Assembly (NCBI GenBank): GCA_948146395.1
Contig: OX411548.1
Location: 65,739,020-65,803,019, forward strand
DNA length: 64,000 nt
Reading direction: 5' to 3'
From: Fragum whitleyi
Taxonomy: Eukaryota; Mollusca; Bivalvia; Cardiida; Cardiidae
The notes under the pieces are model-generated. The model was not told the origin of the DNA. It did no database searches and saw only the letters and a list, made by a program, of their open reading frames with translations. A program made the position numbers and the translations under genes. Below, piece after piece: positions 20,501 through 28,089 of this stretch. Each line of letters starts with the position of its first letter. Position 1 is the first letter of the stretch.

Positions 20501-21214
20501 CTTTTTTTCTTTTTGTTCTATTCTAAACGCTGACAATTTGACCAAATCAACAAATCTTTTTATATCATAATATCATTGGTACTTTATAAAACTATTCCTC
20601 TATGAGTATTTTACATAGGTACTGCATATTTTGAAGGCAAAATATGCAAAGGTAAGTTTATAAACGCAGTGAAACGTCTTCGTAGACGATGATTATGCAT
20701 ACTGGCATTAACTCGAATCATGCGATGACTCGAGCAAATTGGTCAGTCCCATGTGTTCGAGGTATCGCGAGACCACTGTACTTAGTAATTTTTCAAAGTT
20801 TTTCTGTTTTTCTATCATCCTGACAATAGTATATGCCCATATGAGTGAGGCCTCTAGAAGTCTAGTTGTTACAGCGGGGTAGTGTGAGGATACCTGACAA
20901 AACTACTGCTCATGTGATACAACATCACATAGGGCCTTGGTTTAACATCTCATTTAAAAGACAATTAGTTTGTTAGTGTGCCAGCCTGGGAATCCAGACC
21001 ACAATATCAACTTAATTGCTTTAAAGTCAGGTGCTCTTCAAACTGTGTTCATAGGCTAACAACTATTTTCTATGAAAGCAGTTAGGTTAAAGTTACCTTG
21101 TGACAGCTAAACTGTTTGTTTTCCACCTGAAGTTTCACATCACAAAACTCATTTTCCAGCCTAAGCTCATAGATAGTTTTGAAGAAAGATTTGTGGTATT
21201 CTTTAGAAATGTAT
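2311..21214 (-). CDS. BTB-BACK-Kelch (KLHL family) protein, 5' exon missing
   Basis: Spliced minus-strand gene. The exons in transcript order are 21097-21214, 18747-18882, 17571-17699, 16461-16646, 10634-11180, 9623-9792, 6757-6977 and 2311-2535. All junctions are GT/AG and the phases match, giving 576 visible residues and a TGA stop. The order is BTB (about residues 8-105), BACK (about 110-215), then six kelch repeats (about 275-570) with diglycines in VCGG, VVGG, AVGG, MVGG, AVGG and VIGG. Kelch-like proteins of this layout are usually 570-620 residues and commonly act as Cullin-3 ubiquitin ligase substrate adaptors; that role is inferred from family. The first visible exon starts in mid-codon, so the initiator and a few N-terminal residues lie upstream and were not found. 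I do not assign a specific KLHL number. Confidence 0.93.
2836..3065. repeat. Degenerate MITE G copy
   Basis: Shares AGTCAGACTG, GCAGACTGACTGG, GAAATTTCGAAATG and a GTTCCCAGATG end with the G copies at 1929-2174 and 17279-17531. It lies in the last KLHL intron. Confidence 0.5.
3088..3155. mobile_element. Palindromic mini-element H
   Basis: The arms GGCTCAGCGTGAAACAG and CTGTTTTGCACTGAGCC enclose a nearly perfect TTGTAACTGCCTAT hairpin. It lies in the last KLHL intron. Confidence 0.8.
3293..3456. mobile_element. 164-bp foldback MITE
   Basis: The arms at 3293-3359 and 3389-3456 are near-exact reverse complements, with a GC-rich inner palindrome ACGCCCGTAGGGCGT at the centre. The outer ends are TATAGGGA / TCCCTTATA. 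No other full copy was seen here. Confidence 0.85.
3457..4047. other. Intron sequence, nothing recognised
   Basis: AT-rich intron of the Kelch gene without a recognisable exon or repeat. The last 14 bases are the target duplication of the SINE that follows. Confidence 0.5.
4048..4316 (-). mobile_element. tRNA-derived SINE (family B) with 14-bp target duplication
   Basis: Flanked by exact CAGTCTTCTAAATA at 4034-4047 and 4317-4330. On the minus strand the head has an A-box-like TGGCCTAGTGGTAAATGC and a B-box-like GGTTGGAGCCC. The body includes TTTAACAGCTGGGTGAACTG. A second copy lies at 34498-34738. Confidence 0.88.
4405..4500. repeat. Dispersed repeat, inverted relative to 11325-11412
   Basis: Contains GGTGAGAAATAA, AGAATAGA units and ATGTTACCATAAAC. 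The reverse complement is found at 11325-11412, next to a TCTAT microsatellite. Confidence 0.6.
4592..4800. repeat. Degenerate half of the foldback element
   Basis: Matches the outer arm of 48942-49619: TTATCTTATAACTATACAAA, TATGATATCACATGG, GGTTATTTTTAGAAACA and GTATGAAAAAATAT. Confidence 0.6.
5030..5340 (+). repeat. Remnant of Helitron-like repeat (GTTTGTGAAACAAG type)
   Basis: Shares AAGATGTGTTTGTGAAAC, GACCTTGACTTTGGTA and CATCATG..AAA..GA.CATTGTATCT with 51037-51300 and 58338-58630. The microsatellite and 3' hairpin are missing. Confidence 0.6.
5357..5899. mobile_element. hAT-like MITE, CAGGGCTSGTGTTTGACC type
   Basis: The ends are CAGGGCTGGTGTTTGACC and, inverted, CAGGGCTCGTGTTAGTG. 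A second left end at 5552 suggests a nested or tandem copy. The interior repeats TTTGACCCC. A related right end remains at about 7240-7345, and a related long element is at 53073-55096. Confidence 0.65.
6176..6480. repeat. Decayed pogo/mariner-like repeat
   Basis: Begins ACAGTAAAATGTGTATTAAG with GGACCACCAAAA and ends with GTCGCTTGAGAG and CTCAAGCAAAATGGAC. The layout is like 31020-31330. The ends are too worn to define. Confidence 0.4.
6581..6638. repeat. Hairpin GAAGAAATTGC/GCAATTTC
   Basis: AGTGTGAAAAAAGAAGAAAT pairs with ATTTCTTTTTTTTCCACACT around a short loop. The same inner hairpin motif sits inside the hAT-like MITEs at 31.5, 32.7, 33.2 and 44.1 kb. Confidence 0.6.
6757..6977 (-). 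CDS. KLHL exon: kelch repeats 4 and 5
   Basis: Acceptor TTTTCCTATAG and donor CACAAG|GTAAAG. It encodes LLYMVGGCNDLSEELTAVES, NPVTKEWTSLADLNVKRS and CLYAVGGWNETDG, two kelch motifs with their conserved GG and W. It ends in phase 0 before the last exon. Confidence 0.94.
7760..9090 (+). mobile_element. Helitron-like (pearl-like) tandem-repeat element
   Basis: Starts AACAAGAGGTCCAGAAGGGC and holds degenerate ~150-bp units (GCCACGCCCATATTTGGGG, CAAAATTTCTTGAACAATTT, ACCCAAGGAACATCCATG). It ends with ACGGACGG and GCCAGTGGGGCTAAA. The ORFs inside are repeat translations, not genes. A smaller element is nested at 8270-8436. It sits in a KLHL intron. Confidence 0.75.
8270..8436 (+). mobile_element. 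Nested short Helitron-like element
   Basis: Begins ACAAGAGCTGTCACTG, has GGACGGACAGACGGACGGAC at its 3' side and ends with the hairpin CCTCCCTATCGGGGGCATAAAAA. The host tandem unit resumes on both sides. Confidence 0.75.
9091..9622. other. KLHL intron, nothing recognised
   Basis: AT-rich intron without a recognisable exon or repeat. Confidence 0.5.
9623..9792 (-). CDS. KLHL exon: kelch repeat 3
   Basis: Acceptor CTGTATTAG and donor GATAAAG|GTAGG. It encodes CLYAVGGWIGSEIGSTIEKY followed by a DPESQKW blade end and a CWMGV strand, completing one kelch blade and starting the next. Its reading phase joins the flanking exons exactly. A truncated copy lies just upstream in the transcript. Confidence 0.93.
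9839..9911. mobile_element. Palindromic mini-element H inserted in duplicate exon
   Basis: 73 bp, flanked by a 7-bp direct repeat CCATTTC at 9832-9838 and 9912-9918. The arms are nearly perfect: CAAAACTATTGTAAGTGCCT and its complement around a TATATATCTATA centre. The direct repeats support insertion as a mobile element. Confidence 0.8.
9912..10023 (-). pseudogene. Truncated duplicate of the kelch exon at 9623-9792
   Basis: The 112 bp from the acceptor CTGCAG through the codon for W match the start of the functional exon at 9623-9792 with only about four differences. The downstream half is missing and the copy is followed at once by a palindromic element (9839-9911), so it has no 5' splice donor. 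If spliced in, it would read through the hairpin to a stop. It is probably a dead exon from a recent local duplication. A role in alternative termination cannot be excluded from sequence alone. Confidence 0.85.
10024..10633. other. KLHL intron with foldback remnant
   Basis: Mostly unassigned. Positions 10378-10475 retain GATAACATTACATGATATCA and TTTTAGAAACAA from the foldback family. Confidence 0.45.
10634..11180 (-). CDS. KLHL exon: end of BACK and first kelch repeats
   Basis: This is the longest exon, 547 bp. Acceptor AATTTCAG and donor CACCAAG|GTACA. It starts with NWILYKVQERRKHIF, the usual BACK end, then RFPIIPETQMDKYV, a linker, and kelch motifs with SIYVCGG and VCVVGGENDM. SVETYDPETYEWKSLPGL shows the Y..W spacing of a kelch blade. 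The end codon is completed by the next exon to give R. Confidence 0.95.
11277..11412. repeat. GC-rich palindromic block plus TCTAT microsatellite
   Basis: Within an AT-rich intron, 11281-11334 is dense in CpG (GCGAGCGCAGCTCGCC, CGGCCGAAGGCCG, GCGCGAAGCGAGCG). The TCTAT run at 11350-11370 follows, then a segment inverted relative to 4405-4500. Confidence 0.6.
11413..12023. other. KLHL intron, nothing recognised
   Basis: No exon or clear repeat. TGACGTCA-like sites near 11780 and 11805 (GACGTCATC, TGACGTCACG) resemble CRE sites but have no supporting context. Confidence 0.4.
12024..12757 (-). repeat. SINE A fragment in three tandem 223-bp copies
   Basis: The unit starting ATATGTTTGTCTTTTGTTG recurs at 12024, 12247 and 12470 with almost no differences. 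The third copy continues into the SINE head (GGGGATCGAACCC at about 12747). The truncated SINE plus flank was amplified after insertion. Confidence 0.9.
12776..14008. other. KLHL intron with CT microsatellite
   Basis: Unassigned AT-rich intron. TCTCTC repeats occupy about 13719-13780. No exon seen. Confidence 0.5.
14009..15434. mobile_element. Non-autonomous pogo/Tigger-like transposon, 1.4 kb
   Basis: The terminal inverted repeats begin CAGTCGTGATGCGCTAATCC on the left and CAGTCGTGACGCG on the right, with nearby TCCGGA motifs as in Tigger elements. A TA flanks the left side, but the right side reads TT. No transposase ORF is present. Confidence 0.7.
15661..15724. repeat. Two-level palindrome
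   Basis: An outer inverted repeat CAACAAAAG / CTTTTGTTG encloses two tandem copies of the near-perfect palindrome TATTTTCACTAGTGAAAATA. Confidence 0.8.
15982..16270 (-). mobile_element. SINE family A copy
   Basis: Carries GCGCCGCTTTCAACAATCTT, TTTCCTAGCCTCCAGCTGCT and CCCATTGGTGAGAGACAAAT. The tRNA-like head is lost or rearranged after 16200, and GAAAGAATGAGTG appears twice. Confidence 0.75.
16461..16646 (-). CDS. KLHL exon: BACK domain
   Basis: Acceptor GTTGTAG and donor TTAAAG|GTGGG. It encodes 62 residues including FAEAIACHILKKEAETFI and EFLNVSKETLIHFLNSE, the standard BACK helices. Confidence 0.93.
16850..17275 (-). repeat. Two adjacent tRNA-like SINE copies (family C)
   Basis: On the minus strand both have a B-box-like GGTTTGAATCCC or worn version and GGTAGAGCAT / ACAGAGAGGT. 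The shared flank is CTAGC.TGTATG.(A)AAGGCAGTAC. About 85% similar by eye. Confidence 0.6.
17279..17531. mobile_element. MITE family G, best-preserved copy
   Basis: The inverted ends TGTGAACCATCACG and TGTGACCCGTCACG are followed on both sides by AAAAGGGACCATC. No convincing target duplication. Confidence 0.75.
17571..17699 (-). CDS. KLHL exon: end of BTB, start of BACK
   Basis: Acceptor TTAACAG and donor TACAG|GTATTT. The translation ENCEELLTAADMFSISEVV followed by ACCKFLKERL matches the BTB-BACK linker of KLHL proteins, where the leucine-rich helix is followed by a C.FL signature. The intron carries a MITE G copy just downstream on the transcript (17279-17531). Confidence 0.93.
17755..17850. 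repeat. Palindromic repeat P
   Basis: AACTGTTTGCAAATTATTCT, GCAAGTGCACTTGC and AGGGTATAATTTGCAC form an imperfect hairpin related to 478-600 and 22625-22735. Confidence 0.5.
18163..18240 (-). pseudogene. Partial duplicate of KLHL BTB-core exon 3' half
   Basis: It translates to NIGGVSPEPFPILLDFKYT, against NIGGVSPETFAILLDFLYT in the functional exon, and keeps the donor ACACAG|GTTG. The 5' half is not recognisable. The flank TAC.TAATAAACT recurs at 18321-18345, so a segment of exon plus intron was duplicated. Confidence 0.8.
18345..18660. mobile_element. Repeat family R
   Basis: Includes CATGAAAGC.GGTCATGTCAC, GATGTTGCAAAAACCAAA, AAAGGTTAAAACTGG, a hairpin (AACAAAATGCAG / CTGCATTTTGTT) and a TATTGACCAAAGTACC end. 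The same layout at 48740-49665 is split by the large foldback. Confidence 0.65.
18747..18882 (-). CDS. KLHL exon: BTB core
   Basis: Acceptor TTTTACAG and donor ACACAG|GTTGG. It encodes IVLMAGSPYFHAMFIS and a VSPETFAILLDFLYTG segment, both classic BTB strand/helix signatures. Partial copies of this exon lie on both sides (18163-18240 and 18883-19205). Confidence 0.94.
18883..19205 (-). pseudogene. Tandem partial copies of the BTB-core exon start with splice acceptors
   Basis: GCTGATAAACATAGCATG-type blocks recur at about 18909, 18984, 19056, 19129 and 19150, spaced 72-75 bp for the longer copies. The copy ending at 18984 reads CAG|F V L M T E S P L F H A M L I S, close to the functional exon. 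The copy at 18909 reads IVKMAKPIFS after an AG. The copy at 19150 has a stop early on. All retain only the acceptor and the first 45-50 coding bases, so none is a complete exon. Confidence 0.8.
19206..19320 (-). repeat. SINE A fragment
   Basis: GTTTGTTCGAATGGTGTTAA, GGCACCTAACAATG and CGCACCAGTACTA are worn SINE A tail motifs. Confidence 0.55.
19321..19815. other. KLHL intron, nothing recognised
   Basis: An internal near-repeat GATTCCYTAYTTRGATTT (about 19528 and 19618) suggests a small tandem duplication. No exon. Confidence 0.4.
19816..20778. mobile_element. pogo/Tigger-like element with TA duplication
   Basis: The inverted ends CAGTGATCTCGCGTTATTTC and CAGTGGTCTCGCGATACCTC are flanked on both sides by TA (19814-19815 and 20779-20780). 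963 bp without a transposase ORF. Confidence 0.82.
21097..21214 (-). CDS. KLHL exon: N-terminal half of BTB
   Basis: Acceptor TATTTCAG before 21214 and donor AAG|GTAAC after 21097. It encodes 39 residues including FFKTIYELRLENEFCDVKL, the usual BTB opening with a CDV core. It begins with one base of a codon started in an unseen upstream exon. Confidence 0.92.
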
Positions 21215-21318
21215 CTGAAATATGAATTATTGCCAATGTACATTACTCTTTTCTTATTCAGCCCTTAACTTTATGTCCATGTAATATTTAAAAAAAAAAC
21301 ACAAAGAAAATATAATGT

Positions 21319-21981
21319 AACAAGAGGGCCTTTGGTCCTGGTCCGCTCACCTGAGTCAAAGCATCTATGGGTAACTTGTAATACTTTTGATCCAGATGAT
21401 AAAGTTATTGATTTGTAACAAATTTATGTGTAAAGGAAAATAATCTTTTGGTCAGACCAGTAAGATTCCACAGTCTCAGTTTTACTAATTCTGTTTGAAA
21501 ATACAAGATCCAAAATGGAACTGTTATCAGTCGAGTTTTTTTGCATGGTCATTTTACAAGAGAATATCTGGGATAACTTTAGTAATGCGCATCTGGTGGC
21601 CCAACAGTTATAATTTTAGCTATCATAATGATCATCCTAGGCAAATTCCAAAGCTGTAGGCTTCTTGTTCATCAGACGAAGAAATTTAAAGATTTTCTTA
21701 AATTTCAACTTTGGTTTCCATAGCAACTAAAGTTTTTCATGGATTTCAATTCTTTAGGCTATCTTGGAGGAGACCACCTATGAAAGATTTCTGTAAAATT
21801 TGATGTAAATTGGCCCAGAAGTTTAGGACAAGGTGTCGTTTAAAGAAATTGTTGATGGATGCCAGACAACAACCAAAGGACGGAAGCTGGACTTTGTGCT
21901 CAGGTGAGCTTGAAAAATAGTTCAAATGTTAAAATTGACCTGAAGTACTACCCTCTCCCCCCTGTTGCTCCGCACCTCTTG
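21319..21981 (+). mobile_element. Left part of Helitron-like element split by CACTA element
   Basis: Begins ACAAGAGGGCCTTTGGTCC then CGCTCACCTGAG. It contains GTGGCCCAACAGTTATAA, an internal GTGCTCAGGTGAGCTT end at about 21898, then a further unit that breaks at GCACCTCTTG, where the CACTA-like element enters. Confidence 0.75.
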
Positions 21982-22624
21982 CACTTCTGCAAAAGGGTCC
22001 CATTAAAATCATATTAAAAGACCATTAATGGCCCATGATAACAAGGAAAACCATTAAAGTGAGCCATTAGTCCTTGTAAAAAAATAATAATGGGTTACAC
22101 TTTAAGCCATTAAGATAAAAGATGGCAAAAGTCACTGGCATTAAAATAAACTATGACAATTAATCATGGCCATTTATATATCATTAAGGTGGGACGTTGC
22201 AGTTTTGGGGAGACAACTCGCATAGAAGAAAAATGTGAGTGGGGCCTTGTTAAAATCACATTTATATGAAGTTGCACATGCACAGTGGAAAGCTATTTTT
22301 CAAACAATCGTAATTTTTGTCAACCTACACCCAGAATTGTTTTGAATTCAAAATAAAAATGTTCGCGAAACTTTTCAGAAACATAAGACTGCTAAGAAAG
22401 GTTCACTTTCTAAACGTTTGCAAATGTTTTTGCATCCTGATTTGCAGGGTTTGGCAATTATTACGAGGGACAAAATGAAATCCGGACATGTGTTCAGAAT
22501 AACGAATCACAAACGATCCGAGAAATTGTAGTCTGCATTACCGTGTAAAGTATATCTAATGAGTGTTTCTCACTTGTCCTTCGTTATTCCAACGAAGTAC
22601 AGGCGATGTTGATAGATATCACAA

Positions 22625-22735
22625 GCCCTGCATTACAAAACGGAGCAAACATTTTGCTATTTATACCCTGCATTGCTCGAGTATGCATGAGCTAAACGTT
22701 TGCTTCGCTTTGTTGTCCTGAACGCAGGGCTGTCA
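22625..22735. repeat. Palindromic repeat P inside CACTA element
   Basis: AAGCCCTGCATTACAAAACG at one side and GAACGCAGGGCT at the other, with ATGCATGAGC near the centre. Similar to 478-600. Confidence 0.5.
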
Positions 22736-22818
22736 CGTTCTCTTCATCACCGAAAGGGAATTTTTGAGTTCGGGTTATATCGTTGTAAGTATAATGGATG
22801 CTAATAAAAGTTAGTCAA

Positions 22819-23499
22819 CAGGGTCCAAAGAATCCACCCGTCCGCTCGTATTTACGAGTAAGAACTCCCGGAGGACGAGTGAAATTTCTAAGGCAGTCGT
22901 CCTCCCGGACAAGTGAAAAATGAATGGCACATCATTATGTCTAGTGTCAGGATAAAAATAGATAAAATGCAAAAAAGACGCTTTGAAAAGGTTCACGGTG
23001 ATAGAGTTTGCCACAGTCATGTACTTTGATTTCTAAAATAAAAACTTCCGGTTTTCGAGTGATATAACCCGGTACCCGAACTTCGTAAATACAAAATCGA
23101 TCTCACGATCAAGAAAAGTATCGAAAATAAAAATAAAATTTCCCACGTTTTGTTCATATCTACAACTTCTTTTGTGGCATATAGCCACAATCATTGAATT
23201 TTACCAGAAAAATCCATTGTATTGTATGTTTACAAATGAGATATATTCTACTTGTCCCGATCATTTTACCGGTATTTATTACCCGGAATTCAATGTTTAG
23301 AGGAATGTCGTAAAAATTTATACTTTCGTTTCGTCTGCACTCCAAAAGGGACGATCATCTGGAGTCCAGTTACAAATTATGGTCTTCAACAATCCTAAGG
23401 CCTATTGAAGGGCGAGTGACAGTCAAACCAGGACGAGTAACTTTTTCAAGTCACTTGTCCTGCAGGACGAGTGCCTTTTTTTGAATTCTTTGGACCCTG
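22819..23499. mobile_element. hAT-like element nested in CACTA element
   Basis: The inverted ends are CAGGGTCCAAAGAAT. The subterminal regions repeat GGACGAGTGA and ACTTGTCC. An AGTCA lies on both sides but is not at a matching offset, so the target duplication is unclear. Confidence 0.65.
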
Positions 23500-25119
23500 A
23501 GTCATCTGTCAGTTTTTGAACATTGCTTGAAAAGGAGAAAAAATGTGCTTTTTTATTTACGACTTGGGTAAAAACTGATACGGGATGAAGAATCATATCC
23601 CAAAATAATAAGATTTTGCCACTTGGATGTGATTTCTCTTCTTTTTAGTTTACTTTTCTGCACTATTGACTGTTTTTCACTATTCATTTTAGACATATTG
23701 GAAATGATATGTTACTTTTGCCTGTAAAGAGCCCATTTATTATGTAAGTTACACGTTGTGAAAACGGAAAAGGAGACAACATAGAAAAGGGACAATTTCA
23801 ACTTATCAAAAATTAATTTCTTCTCTCTAAATTTCCATCTATATTTCATTCCCTTTATGTGTGTTTGTGAGAGAGTGAAAATGATAATTTGATAACAATT
23901 ATTAATATTCCATCAATAGCTTTGCGAACATTGAATATTTCAATAAGCAATGATTTCAAAAAGCTTTCGAATTATTCGAAAGAGTGTATGTATTCGAGAG
24001 TTACTGCGTCTACTCCTTAACCAAGAAGTCCCGAGATCGGGTATAGATACCGGCGATTGTACCTTTTCCTTAATTTGGCCCTAAGACTGTTGAACTCTTC
24101 TGTAATCCACAGAATCGAGAGGGATCAATGTAAAATTTAGGAAATTGTTTCCAAACCATTGTAAGATAAATTAGGTTAAAATTATCAACATAATCACAGA
24201 ATTCTAAAATCTTTAAAAATCAATCGAAAGTCATGTTTTCTTTTTTTTCAATCAAGTAATAAACCATCTTATCTTCCGTGGCAACTGAAATGACATATTA
24301 TATCTATATGTAATTGCCTCATATAGAAAATGAGTTTATGGAGGCAAACCTTATGTTTTGATCAGGATAATGACTGTGCACTGGCGGATCCAGAGGGAAA
24401 GGGGTGTTCAGTCTTTCACTGGGTTATTCGGCAAAACTTTGTTGATGATGTGAAATGACTACCCCCCCCCCCCCCCCCCTTAATTGTAGTTTAAACCCCG
24501 TTACAGAAATCCTACAACTGCCAAAGGCGTTACCAAGTGTATCAAAATTACAAATGGTATTGTTGATTGGGAAACAGTAACAGTAACAATGTCTGGACAA
24601 AATCAAATTAGAGTAGAAAATTATGGGGGGTACTGTATTTCAAGCTTATGAAATTGACTAAAAGTGCCTGGATACATATACTTTTCTTTATTAATTTCAG
24701 TTGTACAATAGTTGGGCTAATTTTCTATTGACATATTTCGATTTTATTTAATATAACTGTTTGCTTTTTCTGCCTTCAAAAAAATATTCACTTTTTATCT
24801 TTGAGGAGCATTTAAAGCAAAATGTCCACTTGTCACATATTTATTCCATTACTAGAAAGTTTATTATATTTCTATGTTTTCCATATCTATGGCTATAAAT
24901 AAATGTTGGTTTGGCACATCGGTATTGTGATTGGTCAGTGTAATAAACAGTTTCTTTGATATTTTCAAAAACATGGCCACCTTAAGAAAAACGTAAATAT
25001 TTTCAAAATATGCATGGAAAGCTATGTTGATAATTTCAATATATCTGTGCATATAAATACTCAAAAATATAAATCCGTTTCGTGGATATCTGGATATCCC
25101 CCGAAACTGTAACGGCCCT
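23500..25119. other. Unassigned interior of the CACTA element
   Basis: AT-rich, no credible ORF. Contains a pure C run at about 24463-24479 and a CACTGGCGGATCCAGAG start of another repeat at 24379. Confidence 0.4.
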
Positions 25120-26209
25120 CCTTAAATCGAATCAGACCATTCATGGGCATTAACTTTGATTGTAATAAGATCAAAGAAATACTGAAAATTTTTAAAGTTC
25201 TTTTATTTTGATTTATGCCCATTAACTACCATGAACATTTTTTTCATGCCCATCATTACCCACTGAAGATGGCCATTAAATACCAAACAGTAACAATAAT
25301 GGCCATTATAAGAATTCCTAAAAACCATTTGCTCTTTAAATTTTGAATCATGCACATTAACTACCATGAAAATTTATTCATGCCCATCAATCAACCACTG
25401 AAGATGGCCATTAAATACAAAACATTTACAAATAATGGCCATTATAAAAAAAACTCATTGGCATGACAAAATCTTGTCTATTACTTCTGGCCATTGATAT
25501 ATCATGCAATTATGAATCAGATAATTCATGATCATTAACATTGTTTTTAATGGGGATGAAAGTAATTCAGAAAAGTTTTAACTTTTTTTTTCATTTTGAT
25601 TCATGCCCAGTTACCATCATGAACATTTATTAAAGCTAATCAGCCTATAAATGATGATAATTAAATACTTAAATAATAAAAAAAATCAAGTCATTAATTG
25701 GCATTGAAAAAATTCTGACAATTAATTCTGGCCTTTCATATGCTGTTGAATTCTAAATCAGTTCATTGGCCATTAACATTATTTGAAATTGGTATAAATT
25801 AATGGGAAATTAAATACAGAATTAAAGCTTTAACTACTTTCATTTTGATTCATGCCAATGACACAAACCATGATTAAGTTGTTATACAAAGTCATGGCCA
25901 AGAGTACCCGTCTAAAAGTGACAGTGAATCCAGTCTATGGAAATCCAACATGGCTGATGTTTTCAAACAAAATTTTCATTTGAAATGTTTTTTGCCTTAT
26001 TCTCTTGTACATTGGGAAGAATAGCACGCAGAAGGTATGTAAAAAGCTGAAATTTGCTTATTTTAAATAGAATCTTGTACTGTTGGACTTAAAACAATTG
26101 ATTTACAAAATAAAAGACAAATTTTAACTGAAGCCTTTGAATTTGCAAAAATCGAAAAAAAGATTTTATTTTTTTAAGATTTTAGCGATAGATCATTTGT
26201 GCAAATATA

Positions 26210-27057
26210 CTAGTCAAAACTTCTAACCGGCCACTTTAAAAACAAAGATATTTTTTTCTGTGGTGTTTGGATTTTTTTGAAATTTGCTATGTGAATTTTT
26301 AAGCAACTTTCCAAATGATTTTGGCGAAAAGTTACCGTTATTTCATTGAATTTAAAGCGCAACATGAGAAAAGCTCAAAAAGCTCTAAATTCACACATAT
26401 TGTCAATGTAGTGATTTTTGTCTCATGGGTCGTTAGCTGCAACATAGACTAGGGGAAAAAATGAAAAAAATCAACAATTCTGCGGGGCATATGGCCCTAG
26501 AAGAAAGTGATAGGGCTTATGCATGTAGAAAAACGGTTCCTAGAAACAACACCTTAAACACTTTTTCTTCAAAAATTCATAAAATATAGACTGATAATTC
26601 CCGTTGGACTACAAAATGTAGGATTTGTTAAAAAAAATCAGTTTGATACATCTTTTTTTCACACAAGACGTTATTTGAGCATATTCGCTAGATGAAATGG
26701 TTTGCCAGTTGAATTTAAACACCATTTTACCATGCCTCTTATTCTTTCTGTTTCTCCTGTAGTCAAGGGCCATACAAAATTGACAATGTTTACAATTTTT
26801 TTCTTGGTCTGGGTTGCAGCTAACGAGTTTGTGGACTTTGATTTGTTGAAAGTGTAATATCCCGAGCCTTTTATAATTTTAGAGCTTTTTGAGCTTTTCC
26901 TTTATTACACATCTCAATTTGATAACTATTGGTAAATCATAATGGAAACCAACGTACATTCTGCTTAAAAATTCACACATCAAATTTCATTTAAATGCTA
27001 TAACTTTTAAAAAAGTTATCGTCATTTTTAAAGTGGCCGGTTAGGACTTTTGGCCAG
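26210..27057. mobile_element. Long-TIR element with TA/TATA duplication
   Basis: The ends CTAGTCAAAACTTCTAACCG and CTGGCCAAAAGTCCTAACCG are flanked by TATA on both sides. Homology of the two arms extends inward about 250 bp (AAGCTCAAAAAGCTCTAAA, CGTTAGCTGCAAC). It lies inside the CACTA element, and a distant relative is at 47847-48237. Confidence 0.8.
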
Positions 27058-28089
27058 TATAAAATCAAACCCCAATTAAACATTGTTTCCTCAATTTTAT
27101 AGTAGACTTGTATGAATAAGATCTTCCAAGTTGTATAATGTTTTGTAGATTTGTACCGATGAATTTTCAACCCTATAGGAAACTAAAGATGACCAACATT
27201 TAAGGGGAAACCATAATGGGCATGATTTGGATTTAGAGCATAAGAATAATGGGCATTCAAATTTTCAATGTCAATCATTTTTGTCCCAATACTGGGATTT
27301 TTCCCCTTGTTTGGCCATTAGAAAAATAAAGCCGAATGAACAAATTTGAGGGTAACAATAATGGGGATGATTTTTATTAAAGGGCATTAAAATACTAGGC
27401 ATTAACATTTTCCATGGCCATCATTTTTGGTCCATGACTGGTATTTTCTCCCCATTGTTAGGCCATTAGAAAATTAATGCCCATTTACAACATTTAAGGG
27501 GTAAACTTTAATAGGCATAATTTGTCTATTAAAAAAAAATAAGTACTTTTTATGGCCATTACTTGGCATATATTTTGACCATTAATTTGTCATTTTATTT
27601 TCAATGCCCATTACATTTATTTCAGGTTTTATGGATAATGGGCATGGTATAGCAGTAAAAAAAAATCCTGTCTGTTAATCTAAATTCATGCCCAGCACAA
27701 TGTCGCTTTTTATGGCCACTGCCCATTAAAATGTGCCATGAAAAATATTAATGGGTCATGAATTTAACAATTACTCAAATTTATGGCTACCATTCATATT
27801 AATAATGGCTACCATTAAAAATCTATGCCCATTTATTTTCATTTTTGTAATGGTCAATAATTCCCTATTTATTACTCCTGAAAATCTTATGGTGTCCTTT
27901 CTCTATTCATGGCCATGAATGACTTCTTTAATGGCCATAACTCTCCCATTAAAATAATTTTTTGTTACACACATGGCATCTTGATGGTTTGTTAATGCCC
28001 AGCACAATGTCGCTTTTAATGGGTGATGTTAATGGCTCAAGCCATGAATTTTTCATGGCTGATTCATGGTTGATCTTGCAGTAGTGTTG

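Larger units (their letters stand above)
21982..28086. mobile_element. CACTA (EnSpm)-like transposon, 6.1 kb, non-autonomous
   Basis: The ends CACTTCTGCAAAAG and, inverted, CACTACTGCAAGATC are flanked by a 3-bp duplication TTG (21979-21981 and 28087-28089). Removing it rejoins GCACCTCTTG to GCCCAACAATC, the same order as intact neighbouring units (GCACCTGGTGGCCCAAC). CACTA-type ends and 3-bp duplications define the CACTA superfamily. Both sides are filled with ATGGCC, GGGCAT and CATTAA motifs (21990-22200, 25120-25870, 27190-28080), which fit subterminal repeats. No transposase ORF is visible; the interior holds other elements. Confidence 0.8.
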
